Source: Thamnaconus septentrionalis (lineage: Eukaryota; Chordata; Actinopteri; Tetraodontiformes; Monacanthidae). From it: a stretch of DNA of 64,000 bases. Below the pieces are notes generated by a model that saw only the letters and a program-made list of their open reading frames with translations, did no database searches and was not told where the DNA came from. Each line of letters starts with the position of its first letter. The first letter of the stretch is position 1. Below are positions 37,990 to 50,182 of this stretch, one piece after another. The stretch lies in the NCBI GenBank assembly GCA_009823395.1, contig CM020519.1, positions 16,034,501 to 16,098,500 of the forward strand, given 5' to 3'. Position numbers and translations under genes: made by a program.

Positions 37990-40900
37990 CATGCTCGCGA
38001 GTTATTCATTCGCGCGGCGCGCCCACAGATGGGGGCCGTCGCCACTCGGAGAGGCTGACAGCTCCACGCCGATTGAGCGGCTTTGACTTTCTTTGCCCGC
38101 AACGAAATCCCTGCGGCGACGGAACAATATGTTGTCTCGACGGCTCAGATGGATTCTCAACAGTTTTGTTTTTTTTTTTTTTTTTTGAGGCGGAACTCAA
38201 ACACTGTTAAGTGTGATTTGAAAAAAATATATAAAATAAATAACTTTGTCTGCGAAGACGACGACTACAAACACTTAATTGGGTTGTTCAGTTTTGGTTC
38301 TCAGGCAACAGACCCACATTCAATGTGTGCGCTTCTGTTTGTAGTTGGCTAATAGGTTGAATGACAAGTGAGTTAATTAGCTGTACAGTCGGTATAATTA
38401 ATTGCAGGCGGGGGACCTTTTAGGTCTTTTAGCATAAACAGACTAAGAAATGATGACATCCTCGCATGTTTTCGTAGCATCTAATAATTTCAATGTTGAT
38501 GCGTCCAATGTGGGATCAGACAGAAGGCAACGCAAAGAATTCACTCGAGCTTAACATATATGCATGTAAACTATGTTTGCATATTTTGAGATAGCATACA
38601 CTCCAAAGAGGGTGCTTTCATCAAATACTGCAGTCTAAGCTTGTACAAGCTAAAGGCTTTTTGAATTTTACAGTTTGCCTACAATTGTCCACTGGAGGTT
38701 TATCTTATGAATTAGACTCAGGAACCACATAGTATTGATTATTATCAATGTTTTTTGCATTTCCAGATATATGTTTTGCCAATTATCTACTAAACTAAAT
38801 CAACTACTAAAATAAATACTTTGTACTTTACGTGGTCAATTCACAAAAGCTCTGGTATAACTGAACTCGGGTTTTTGCTCAGATAGTCTGGTTTGATTGC
38901 CATGGTGTGAATTCACAATCCAACGTTGATGTGGATCAGCAGAAGAAACAAGTCTGGTTGGCCTGAAAAAGTACGTCTGGGTCTGCTTCAACAGAACCAA
39001 ACACTGGAAGCAGACGCTAGGCATTGTGGGAACACAGCAAGAAGGAGATCATGGTTCAGACATGGAGTTAAAACTTCTGCTAGAATAAAAAAAAAAAATA
39101 GTAAAAAAAAAATATATATATATCTGACTAGGTGCCCTGCAGTAGCCAATAGATGACCGAGGTTCAGTGTTAGTCTTGTCCTCTCCTTCAGCAATTCTTG
39201 ATGCAGCGCCGCCACAGGCGAGGAGGGGAACATGAGAGATTTTGGTTGGACTGATTTGGACGAACTGAATGTAGCAAACCCCAAATCAACACTCAAACTG
39301 AGCCCACTGGACTTTTAGGTGTGAAGAACGATACTTTACTGGATTCGCTGCATACCCCCAAATTAACAACTCACCTTCTCTCAGTGCCTCCACCGCATTT
39401 GTCAACTGGTTGAAAATGGCTGTGTGGTGCCATTTGAGGAGCATCATCTTTAGTACCCTCAGTCCATCAGCATCCCCGCTGCGCTTTGGGGGGCGTTGGC
39501 ATCAGACAACCAAATATGTCATCCTTGAAAGTGCAACTTTGAATCTTCCTAACGAAACAGAACAGACCCTGCCGCTGAGAAAAGTGCCGCTATCAGTCGT
39601 TGAAACTCAAAGCGCTCGACAAAGCTCCCAATGTTGGAATGACACCGCGGCCCGAGACCCCTCGCATGCCACATTAAACCCTTCAAAGGCATCACGAACA
39701 CCATTAATACCGTTTTGTGATCGGATTAATCAAGTCACCGTTTATTGATGCCATCAAGTGATAGGATCCGTAATGGCCCGTTTTAGATGCGACATCATTT
39801 TCTTTTAAGTGCCAGTAATGAAACACTTGACCCCTAATTGTCACTGAATTATGCATGAATACCTTGACACTGGATTATTATCGCGCAGTTGACACCGTGG
39901 ACCTCCATCCCGCAGGATCACCGTTACCATTGAATATTCAATATTGCACACCTATAAGCTCTTTTTTAACCTTTTGGACTTTTAGACAATGGAAAGCAAG
40001 AGTCTGGTGAGTGACTAGATGGTCCCTTGCTCCTGCCATTTACAGTGACTCTGTCAGGATCGCTCATGGCAATAAACTTTTCCTCGCGAAACACTGGCAA
40101 AAGTGGGCCGCCAACTCGGAGCTCGACTCCATAGGTTCGCTCAGCAGTGCATTTCACTGCCTTTCCTCGTCTGTTTATCAGACGTTACCGTGCCAACGCT
40201 AAGGAGGTGAGGGGGCATTAGAGGGAGTGTTTTTTTTTTTTTTTTTTCCAGAGTGTTGTTTGAAATGCAAGCAAGGTAAGTGTTGCTTTAATGTCAGCCC
40301 CGATTTTCTGCCGCTCCATTTGATCTCGCGTCTTGAGAGTACATGACTGATAACTGGGTAAAATTGTGACATTTCAAAGGATGTGAGCTACTGTAGAAAC
40401 ATGGTACCATGAAATAATATCACAGATTGATTAGTGAATTTTATTGAGCGGAAAACAAAATGGGCGTTTGTGAAACACGTATTTACAAATCCCTTTAAAA
40501 AGCACACGGCGGGTCTTTAATAGCGAACGCAGCTCACTAACTCGTGGCCGACCTCTCACGTTGGCATTTTTTTTCCCGTCACTCAACCTAATTAGCCGCC
40601 ACAGATGAGGAGAGGCCACGGCATGACGGACAATGAGTGATGTCACCAAACCGCATTTAATATGATGCACGACACCCTCGGGGACGAAGGCTTAGCTGTT
40701 GAATCTTGAGACGGTTCACATTCCACATCAGCGCCTGTCACATGGCTTCTTTTTGAACCCTGCAAAATGTGACCGAATGCATTTGCCAATTTGAAGTATT
40801 TAATAGTCTGCCTTTGTAGCGCAGTGTACGAAGCCACTTGTGACATGGCGTGACATGACATATTTATATCGCAGCTGCGCGAGATCAAAACGTGCATTGC

Positions 40901-42199
40901 CAGTGGCGCAGGCAGAAAGTGTATGTGGTCCAGTACAAAACAGGGTGGTCCTGACTTGCCGTTGTTGTAGCGATCGTGCTACTTTGAGTGAAAAAGTCTG
41001 CTAGCTAAGCTAACTATCAGCAACCGGAGCTCTACCACATAGTTAATGTTGCTAATATTGTGCAGAAGGGTTACGTTGAGGCAACTGGTTTAGCTAGTTC
41101 AGTTGTGATCTGTGACCTGGATGGCTTGGTTAGAACCTTCACAAACATGTTCCCAATATAGGAGTGAGTTAGGTCACGGTGGCTCTTTCAACTTTGTCAT
41201 ACAGTTCCGTTTTCAGATGAGAACGAAACAAGTGTTGACTCAATGCAAGTCAACAATGCATATAACAATGTCATATGTATTTCTTTTGTTAGATGAGTTT
41301 TAATTTAAAAGAAAAAAAAGATAATGATGTTACGCAAAAGCATCAAATTTCCAACAGAAAGTTTCTATTTTAGATATCGGCTAGTTTGTTGGACACAAAT
41401 ATCCTACAATACCTTCAGCAACACCTGACTGCAGGTGTCGTCAATAACCTCACAAAAATTCCATACACAAAGGGCTGATTTAGAGGAAGCAAAGGAAGTT
41501 AAAATCTGACTTTTTCAGCTCCGGGGAGTTCACTGAAAGACTGGAGCCATATTATTGTAAGAAAACACCAGTAATACTTTTGGATAATATGGCATGGAGG
41601 CAGACGGTTGTGACAGCTGCCTCTTATCAGTACAGAATATATGTGAAGTTAATCCACAGTATATTTTACCTTTTGTGTCTCTGTGTCACGGCACAGGAGA
41701 GGTTGTTTTTTTTCTTCTATCCTTCCTTGACATGAGTGCTGCCGCACAGCATCATATTTTCCCCACACAGAACCCAAATCACCCCACCGGTATAAATTAC
41801 CCAGCAAAAGCCGCACGCTGCTGTGCGCAATCACAACAGCATAGCGGCGGCGGGCGCGGTGCGTTCAGGGGGACACAGGCAGTAATTGCCAATGAATGGC
41901 AAAGCAGACGGCACCCGTAATAAGGCATGAAGGAATTGACAGTCTGGATATGAGCTGCCTCCGGTCCACAAAAGCAAACAAAAGTTCAATTATCGCAGTT
42001 GCACAAATTTTCTTTTTCTTATTTTTTTTCCCGCTGTCGGGTTAAAAGTTGCGCAGAGGAAACGTGAACGGCTGGCATCCATTGCTTCCCTTATTTTTAC
42101 AAGCATGTGACACGACGAGCTCAGCCCCAAGTGGAGTGTGGTCGGCTTTGATAAACATTTGACGTCGGGGTTGGAGTCCTCTGCAAACACTTTGCCTAT

Positions 42200-42203
<4 letters not shown>

Positions 42204-42241
<38 letters not shown>
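42204..42241. repeat. Poly(T) tract, 38 bases
   Basis: Uninterrupted T run, with no target-site duplication or SINE/LINE body seen next to it. Its length is likely unreliable in an assembly. Confidence 0.95.
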
Positions 42242-42242
<1 letters not shown>

Positions 42243-42860
42243 ACTTCATATCTTTTGAAGGAAATTGAAAAAAAAAAAAATTGCGCATTCACTGAATCTG
42301 TCAAAACACCTTCCCTCAAGGTACGCGATCGTGCTCTCCCTTGACTGGTCTGCTTGAACGGAGAACCTCTGCACGCACCGTCAATGGAGTTCAGTCGCCG
42401 GCTTTTAGGCGTAAAAAATAAATAAATAAATTGAAAAAAAATTGCACTTTATCGCCTGAACGCGGGGGCGACTTCAAAGGCGAGCTCTCTCCGCCTGTCT
42501 TTTGCACGCTCGCGTCGGGGAAAACGCCTGGCTGCTGATATTTAAATCCGTTTCCCCCTCAAAGCTCTGCGTTTTAACTTGCTGCTAGTTAACAGCCCTT
42601 CAAGTCCGCGCCGCACCGCCTCCTCTTGGTGGGGGGGGGGCAACAGTTGCTCCTTGCCCGCGTCGTCACGCCCTCCGGTTTTCTCCTCGGCCTCCCGAGG
42701 ACGCAGCGTGACGCTGACCGCCTTTGCCCTCTCGCCTGACGCCGCACATCTGCTACAACTAGACAAAAAACACAGAGGACTTTGAAAAGCCTCAACTGGT
42801 GCTCCCTCTTTTTTCTTTTTTTTTTTTAATTGGCTTCATGAAATGTCGCGAAGGAGAAGA

Positions 42861-43553
42861 GGTGGGAAGTAGTGAAGTATAAATATTTCATCACTGTAGT
42901 TCAGTAGATAGGTATCTGTTCTTTGAGTTTTTATTTTTATTTTTACACCCTGCGTTTGGATACAGGTGTCTGTACTTGGTTCTTCTTATAATGGAAAAAC
43001 ACTCGTCACTTTTGTGGTGGAAGGTGTTTCACAGATACAGATTCTGTTGAAAGTAATTTGTTGTTGTTTGAAATTGGACTTATTTGAACCTTTGCTGTTG
43101 TGTAGTCAAATATAAACGTGTACCATATTTCAGAGGGAGATTTCTTAGAGCACCTTGGCTTTGGGGTCACATAGGTCAGTTCAGAATATTCTGTCACAAT
43201 ATTTTCATTTTTGCAAAATTATCAACAAATGATCACAAATGTATTGTTTTATTAATGATATTAAAAATATGTTTTACTTTTAATTTTATTAAACATGTTT
43301 AAAACAGTTAAATAGATTGAGGCAGATCAAACATAACAGCAACATTGTCAGCAAAAAGCAAAAGCAAAAAAAAAAACAAAAAATACTGCCTGAAATCACT
43401 GTGTAAATAAACCTCGCGTTCAAAAGGGATAGCAAGAAGTGCATTTCAGAAGCTGTACTTTCATACACTTAGTTGAGGAAAGGAGTTGAATCAGTACTTT
43501 TACTTTCACCAGAGTATTTTCTGACACCAGTATCCATACTTTTACCAACCCAC
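42861..43553. mobile_element. Non-autonomous hAT-like element
   Basis: The left end GGTGGGAAGTAGTGAAGTAT and the right end ATACTTTTACCAACCCAC are diverged mirror images, and both resemble a common fish family rich in AAGTAC/GTACTT motifs (for example TCTGTACTTGG, CAGTACTTTTACTTTCACC). About 690 bases, AT-rich, no transposase frame. A target-site duplication was not resolved. Confidence 0.55.
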
Positions 43554-44049
43554 ATATAAAAATAGGTGTGTGCCATGTGCTTTCGCCGTCTGCCGCGACT
43601 CATTTTACTCCCAAGCTCAGCTGAAAGCAAACGGGGATCAAACAGGGGCTCGGGAAAGGGCTCGGGGGTTGGTGGGCTGTGGCTGGAATGGCTTATCGAC
43701 GCCGCCTCCCACAGGGGGTGGCCGGATTAGAAACGGCAACAGTGAGCGCAGAGAAGGATGAATGAAAGAGCTAGCTTAGGAGAAGAGGAAGTGGGGAGGA
43801 GTGGGTTATTGACACAAAGATTAAATGGATCCCCCAGTAAAGCCGCTGGATAAAAATCACTGCCGTCCCTGGTGATCGGGCAACCAAATTATCATTAGAG
43901 AAATGAACAGTGGGGAGAGGGGAGGGGAGGGGAGGGGCCTTGTCGCGCAGACATGTCAGTGAAACCGCTGCATGGCAGCCGGGTGATAGAATTAAAAAGC
44001 TGCAATGGCGCTTTAATGCAATGACCAAAGATGTTTGTCTGACTGGGTG

Positions 44050-44051
<2 letters not shown>

Positions 44052-44094
<43 letters not shown>

Positions 44095-44101
44095 ACGCGC
44101 A
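44052..44101. repeat. (GT)n to (GC)n microsatellite
   Basis: About 20 GT units followed by GCGCACGCGCA. Confidence 0.95.
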
Positions 44102-47100
44102 ACGATAAGAGTTAATCACTTTATGCTCTTCCGTGGCTCTCAATTTAAAAAATTAAAAGGGAGCATCTGACAATGACTTGGGGGGGGCTGGGGGGACGAG
44201 GGGGGTAGCTGTCCCATCGTCGCCGCCACGGGCAGCTGAGCCAGCACGCCGGGAGGTGGGTTTTGTTGAGAGAGATGAAGGCGGGTTTGAGGCAGTTGGG
44301 ACAACTTATAGATCCCAATTCGCCGAATCTACAGCCGCGTCAGCGCAGCTCAATGCGAACCCGCCCACTGCAGTTTTAAACTTCAGAGACACAGTTTGTC
44401 TTTAGCGCTAATCCTACGGCGCGTCGCTCTGTGCGGTTGTGCGAGTCAAAAGGGTTTTTTTTTTATCGTCAGAGATCTGAAAGTTTTTTGGGGGATTTGA
44501 AGCAACAGTAATTATTGCTGCAACTCGGGTTACGTCGTAGTTTTTAATCGGACACACGCTGAGAGATCTTCTGACCCTTCACAAACAGACAGTGGTCCTA
44601 TAGAGATGCAGGTCAGGCTAAAATTCTCTCTCTGTAACTTCAGAATCTCCGGCAGTTGCAAACTAACGGCCGATCATCACAGTTAAAATATCCTTGAATA
44701 AACAGATTTGAAATTTGCAATGATTTGCAAAATCGTTAACGAATGTATTCTTTCAAAGGCAGTTTAAAAAGACGTCATGAACAAAACAGACTTTCACGGT
44801 TTTGTTAACAGACCTTGAGGTGTCGCGCTTGCTAACTGGCACAGAGGTTTATTTCAAACTGACAGACCAAAGAGTAAAAATTATGACGTTTACCCCAAAA
44901 GATGTGCCCCCGTTCTTCAAACTTTCCCAACCCCTAAATAACTTTTGCTCTGGAAAGTTGCTCAGTCGAGACACAGGTCTCAAGTCGTATCCCTGTCTAA
45001 GGTGAAGAGGTTTGCGTTTGGCTCATCGGTAATGGCAGCTGTGTCCACAGGAGAGGGAAATTTTGGAAATGACCAAACTTATGCTTGGGAGCCGTGCATT
45101 ACCCCCAGATCAGCAGCAATATCTCAGCGTGAGGGACTGTGGAAAAGCTGTGCAGAGAGCCACTAATGTATCGCTTGTTCTGACAATAGTAGACCGAGGA
45201 GACCCTGCCGTAACTTGGTCACAAATGACAAACGGCAAGGCCGGAATCGCTCTCGCAACCCTTCGACGGATGATAAGCAACACCACCAGCCCATTAAAAT
45301 CTGTCACAACTAACAAGCCTTCGGATGGAACAGGCACCAAGAAAGCACTTAGCTTGGTCGTAGCCGCTGTGCTACGTAGCGCGTCTCTCAAGTCGTCGGT
45401 GTCTGTTTAACGCATTAATTTTTAATATCGGTTTCCTCGCCGACGGAGCTGGAGTGCTTAGCAAAAAAAAAAAAATTGTTTGCGTGTCGGCACTCATTCA
45501 TCACGGCGGGCACTGCTGTCGTTATCTCCCACTGTGTCGATGGTCTTTAAGGAATCTACTGGCATGATGCAGAATTTACAAGACAACCAATGGAAATGGC
45601 CATGTATTCTGTTAAGTGAAGTCACACAAAAGAAATAAGTACTTTGTGTTCAGTCGCTGACAAACATATTTCTATTTACATAAAAAGGGAGGGATGCTGT
45701 TCTGCAGCCTTTGGTTGTAACCAGCAGTTATTTGAGTTCCTGCTGCATTTGGTGCATTTTCCTTGACTGGATATTTCCTCTTATGGGACCGAACTCCGGC
45801 ATTTTGTGAAAATCCCTGTAGTTCAGCAGTATGTAAAATACTCACACTTGCAGAAACTCAAACTAGTATCGTGATGCTCAGTTTGACCTTCAGCGAGTCC
45901 ACAGCATTGGCTGATGAGCAATTTGCATAAATAAGCAAATGAACAAGCGAGTGCATGATGTTGAAATTAAAGGCACGTAGGTCACAACAAGATCGTGAGA
46001 AAGATGGTGCAACCGTGCCGAGAGGAAGAAGCTCTCACGTTTCCACAGATTTGAGCTGGGTAACCATTCCCTAAAGTCAAATGTAGGCAGTCATTTCATT
46101 CACATCACATCTCAGCTCAGCCCCTTGAACAACATCGATTCGCATTTTACAAAGAATCCAACCAAATAACAGTGGACTCAGAAGAATGGAACTTCGTTCA
46201 ATACACTTTGATCAATTCCAACCTTCCAACACATATATAACAAATAATTCAGGCTTCAGCTTTGACTCCAGATCCAATAGCGATGTAGCCGTTGTTGCCG
46301 GCACTCCATGATCATGGAAAATTGATGGCGAACCCTCAGGATTCACTTCTGCGGGGCGATGGGTACACAGGAGATTGCGTGGAGTTGCGGGAGCTGGTGG
46401 AAGAGCGACTCTCAGTGTCGTCAGGCACTCGCTGTGTTCACTTTCGATTTCAGCGCTTCCAGTGTTTAAAATTTGGCCTGATTTATGATTTTCATAAGGG
46501 TAAGACCTTCATATACTGCTCCATAAATACATTATTTTAAGTATATACTCACAATACAACAAAAGTAATTTGGTTTTCCCACCCATAGAGCGGTTCTGAT
46601 TTATATATTAGACAATACACATATACCAAGGGTCTTGCTCCCAGTTAGCTGCCATCTTACACTGCCATATTTCTAAGGAAGCCTGGTGTGGCCCTTTGTA
46701 ATTAGGGTGAACACGCGTGTCTTCAAATAAACCAACGAAGAAGAAGAAGAATGAAGTATCCAGGTTTGTATGCGCAGCCAACAGCAGTGCACTGGCGAAC
46801 TCGGGAGAGGGAGGGTGAGCGAAGGAGCGCTGCATTCCAAAATGTAACCACTTGATGTCGCGGTTTCTTCTCAAAATCTCCAAATATTACACAGTGGACC
46901 TTGAAACAAAAAGGTTACAGTTTTTTTTTCGTTTTTTTCCACAGCCGAGGCCACTTAAACACCTTTTCTGTACGGCTGCTGGAGACCTTTTTCTATCTTT
47001 TTTCTGTTGTTTCCTACAGCAGCCATTTGTCACCCGGGTGGCTGACTGCTGGGTGGGATGTCAGGGGGCGCTCTTTGCTGTGACGGTGACTCACTGCGGC

Positions 47101-48787
47101 GCGGCGCCATTGATTGTTGTCTCCCCGGCTTTGTGAATAAAGAATTCACTTTGATTGACGCACCGCACATTCATGGCCGTTTGAGTCTCTGCAGTAACTC
47201 GGCGAGACAGATGCTGTCTTTCAAACTGGAGGGGTGAAGAAAAGGGCCTGGCAACCAGGGGCCGAGTGGGAAGAAGGGAAAAAAATACGCTTTTCCAGCC
47301 GCTTTCAAGGTCTAAAGTTCGAGTGATGCCCGTCACCCGCCCAGGGTTGATCTCGGCACCGTTTGATCGACACCCGCGGCCAACAGATTGGGTTAGTTTC
47401 GGTCTGGCGTGCCGAAATGAACCCAGTACCCCTCTTTTGCTCACACGGTGTGACGAGGAAGAAGCGGAGCGCGGATCGGCCATAATCAACCATAATGAGT
47501 GATGAAATGAGCTTAGCCGCCGCCACAAAGCGTGCCACTCTTCCTCGTTTCAGACCCTCCTCAGTATTCCGCCCCGGTGCCACCTCGTAAGCAATTACAA
47601 GCATATTAAGCAGCGGATAACAAGGAAAAAAAACGACATCTAAGGCGGCGGCAGAAAAACAGACCGGCGCCGCTGTGACCGGCAAGAACTCTAAAGCAAA
47701 ACAGACGCCTCTTTTGAATTTCAATGGTTCGGCGCGTCGGACTCGAGTCCCCCGAAAGCCTTGCGGGCGAGGCGCCACGGTTTAATACGTTAATGCACGG
47801 CGCGACTCAGAGATATCAATCGCGGAGCCGGCAAATCTTTCAGGCCCCGACAGGTTTGCATACAGGAAGCCACTTAGCGCCGTGGACCAATCATACACGA
47901 TCGGTGAGCGGATGGCTGGAAAGTGGAGAGCGCTCCTTTCAAGGGCCGTTTGCACAGCCATTCCGCGCGTTGGCCCGAGCTCTGTGACAAATTCAAAGCA
48001 ATCTGTCAACGTCTCCCCGCCGCCGCCCCCAAACTAGCGGAGCGCCGACTGTAACACAAAAGGACGGCGCGGAACACCTGCTGAGAAAGATGGAGATGGC
48101 TGGCAGCCAAGGCAACATATGGGTCTCATTCCGGGGGCCCTTAATGAAGACAACCAGACATAAATACCGGACAAAACGGGCCGCTCAGGAGTCCTGCCGG
48201 CATCCCATGGCGCTCGCTGCCGACTTTGACGCCGACACGTGATCGTCCTCAGTGCGTTTAGGGAGGGAGGGGAGGGCGTCAAAGACAGCAAGAGCGGCAG
48301 GAGGGAGAACAGAGGGATGCGGTGCATACCAACGAGGCTCCCTGAAAGCGTCGTTGTCTCCTTCTTCCTTGAAGTCCGACAGGTAGGAACATCGGGCTGA
48401 GTGTGAAGAGTCAGAACACGTGGGCAAAGTCTGGCAATTTTAATGCGTGACTTTTGAAAATTGTTCAGTTTTAAGTGAAATCGGAGTCAAAGGAGTTTTG
48501 AACATTTGAGATTTCTTTTATATGTATGTAAGAAATGATAGAAAATTTAATTTGAAGACACTGTCTGGAAGTTCTGTCTGATTGAATCTAATTTCAGACC
48601 ATTCATTTCCGTTTGGACAATCACACTTTAGTAATGAGAAACTCAAGAAAGCAAATGATTCAAATCTCCTTATGAGGCCTCAAGCTAGAAAGTATCATAA
48701 TAATATTAGTGATGCTCCTCTGGAAATGACCAGTATGGTTCCTCGCCCTGGAATGGGTTTAAAGTTTGCTGATTCTTTGGATCAGTA

Positions 48788-48825
48788 CGAGATTCCAAAC
48801 AATCAACGAGATTCCAAACAATCAG
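48788..48825. repeat. 19-bp perfect-length tandem duplication
   Basis: CGAGATTCCAAACAATCAA (48788-48806) is followed at once by the same 19-mer with one terminal change (48807-48825). Confidence 0.9.
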
Positions 48826-49214
48826 CCAAAGGAGGAGAGTGTACAGTGTTGTGTGCGTGTGCAGTGCCGTGAGACTGAATTTGTGGAATTTGAGCCAGTC
48901 TAAGTGCATCAATTTTGAAAAAAAAATAACTTTAGTTTTTGAACCTTGAAATTTCAGGGCAACAATAGTACAACAAAGCAATTCAGATACAAAATTCGGA
49001 TTGGAAATGAAGATCCAGACTCTTCAGCACTCTGACATTTGAAAAATTAGGCATAGAAGTATTTTTTTCACTATTTCACCTTGCAGATAATTTGAAAAGG
49101 TAAAATGTGTTTTGAAACTTTGTCCTCAAAAATAAAATTGTTCAATGGGTATTCCGAAATGTGTTACATTGCACGTTGTACACATTGCACCCATTCAAGT
49201 GGAAGCGACCCAAT

Positions 49215-49470
49215 GTCGTGTCAGCGTTGAAGACCAACTCGCTGAAGTTCGAAGGGAGCATCAGAAATGGGGAGACAGAGGGATTTCAGCGAGTTTGAAC
49301 GTGTCGTGGTTCCTGGAGTGTTTCACAAACGGCTGATCCGCAGGGATTTTCACCACAGCACAACCTTTCAGAGGGGTTTACAGAGAATTCACCTAAAAAC
49401 AGAAAGTACCCAGTGGAGTTGAGGAAAATGTTTCGTTGCTGTCAGAGGTCAGAATGGGAGGAGAACAAGT
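49215..49470 (+). mobile_element. Fragment of Tc1-like transposase region
   Basis: The same family as 26050: the frame EHQKWGDRGISASLN matches the EHQKGKERGISVSLN of that copy, followed by GGATTTTCACCACAGCACAACC and GGTTTACAGAGAATTCACC, the helix-turn-helix part of the transposase. Frameshifted, with neither terminus present. Confidence 0.7.
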
Positions 49471-49522
49471 AGTTTCATCGACGATTCTCAATCGGGGCTT
49501 TAGAGCAGCATAGGTTTTGGAG

Positions 49523-50182
49523 CAGTGGTCCCCAACCCCTGGGCCGCGGACCGGTACCGGCCCATGGGTCATTTGGTACCGGGCCGCACAGAAAGAATAT
49601 TTAACTTCCGTTTAATTCATTCTGAGCCTGGACAATTTTATTTTGAAAAGTGACCGGATTCTGTCCGTGACATCAATCTATGGCTCACCTCTTGACGCAT
49701 GTCCATGCGGTTGTGTCAGTCACCTGATACGTTGCCGCTAGATTAAACCCACGAGCCAGCAAGCTAGCGAGCGACATGAGTGAAAACAAACGTCTTTGGA
49801 GAGAGGAAAAGGCCCAGGGAGGAGACAGAAGAGCCCACGACCTCCAAGACAAAGATAGCAACGTTTAACAGACAATACCAGGAGTCCGACCACTAACTTT
49901 AGATTCCTACGCCCTCTAGCACTCTGCTTAACATGCGGTGACCGGCTCTCGAATGAGGCAATGAAGCCTTCAAAGCACTCAGAGTCCAAGCACCCTGCAT
50001 TTAAAGACCAGCAGCCATTGGAGTATTGAGAAAGAAAAAAAGCAACTGTTACTCATGTTATGTTGTTGTCGCCATGTTGGGAGGACGCTGCTAATAGTTC
50101 CATACCACAGTTTCCATCGGTCCGTGAAAACACTGTCTCACATTAAACCGGGCCATGGTGCAAAAAAGGTTGGTGGCCGCTG
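49523..50182 (+). mobile_element. hAT transposon remnant with BED-finger coding piece
   Basis: Ends CAGTGGTCCCCAACCCCTGG (49523) and AAGGTTGGTGGCCGCTG (ends 50182) are diverged inverted repeats, with the characteristic CCGCGGACCGG/ACCGGGCC palindromic subterminal part. The flanks TTTTGGAG and CTCTAGAG agree at only 5 of 8 positions, so the target-site duplication is decayed. Inside are pieces of a transposase. The rest of the gene is gone. Confidence 0.8.
49846..50011 (+). pseudogene. BED-finger hAT transposase fragment, frameshifted
   Basis: From 49846 the frame reads KTKIATFNRQYQESDH then stop. In another frame from 49922 it reads LCLTCGDRLSNEAMKPSKHS... and SKHPAFKDQ. The Cys-x2-Cys with later His and KHP is a BED-type zinc finger as found at the N-terminus of ZBED5/SCAND3-like hAT transposases. 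The two parts are out of frame and the catalytic domain is absent. Confidence 0.75.

Larger units (their letters stand above)
34509..42860. other. Non-coding region, candidate regulatory DNA
   Basis: No exon recognised. It holds a GT run (37454-37500), an A19 run (37631-37649), GT/GC repeats (37957-37988), AATTA-rich stretches near 37547-37615, 38345-38410 and 39826-39900, and a T38 run (42204-42241). The 172-codon minus-strand frame at 36885-37403 is not a recognisable protein. Confidence 0.4.
43554..49214. other. Non-coding region
   Basis: No exon recognised. It contains a GT/GC tract (44052-44101), a GAA run (46737-46751), a CpG-rich patch (47300-48290) and a 19-bp tandem duplication at 48788-48825. 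The 115-codon + frame at 45063-45410 has no recognisable similarity. Confidence 0.4.

Noticed and set aside
38836..39300. Possible MITE with diverged inverted ends
   Set aside because: The ends are too weakly complementary by eye, and no target-site duplication is visible.
40898..41100. CAGTGGCG-like hAT terminus
   Set aside because: A single short match near 40901; no partner end or target-site duplication found.
45063..45410. 115-codon open frame on the plus strand
   Set aside because: Fairly protein-like composition, but no recognised domain, and the opposite strand is equally open. Kept as unassigned.
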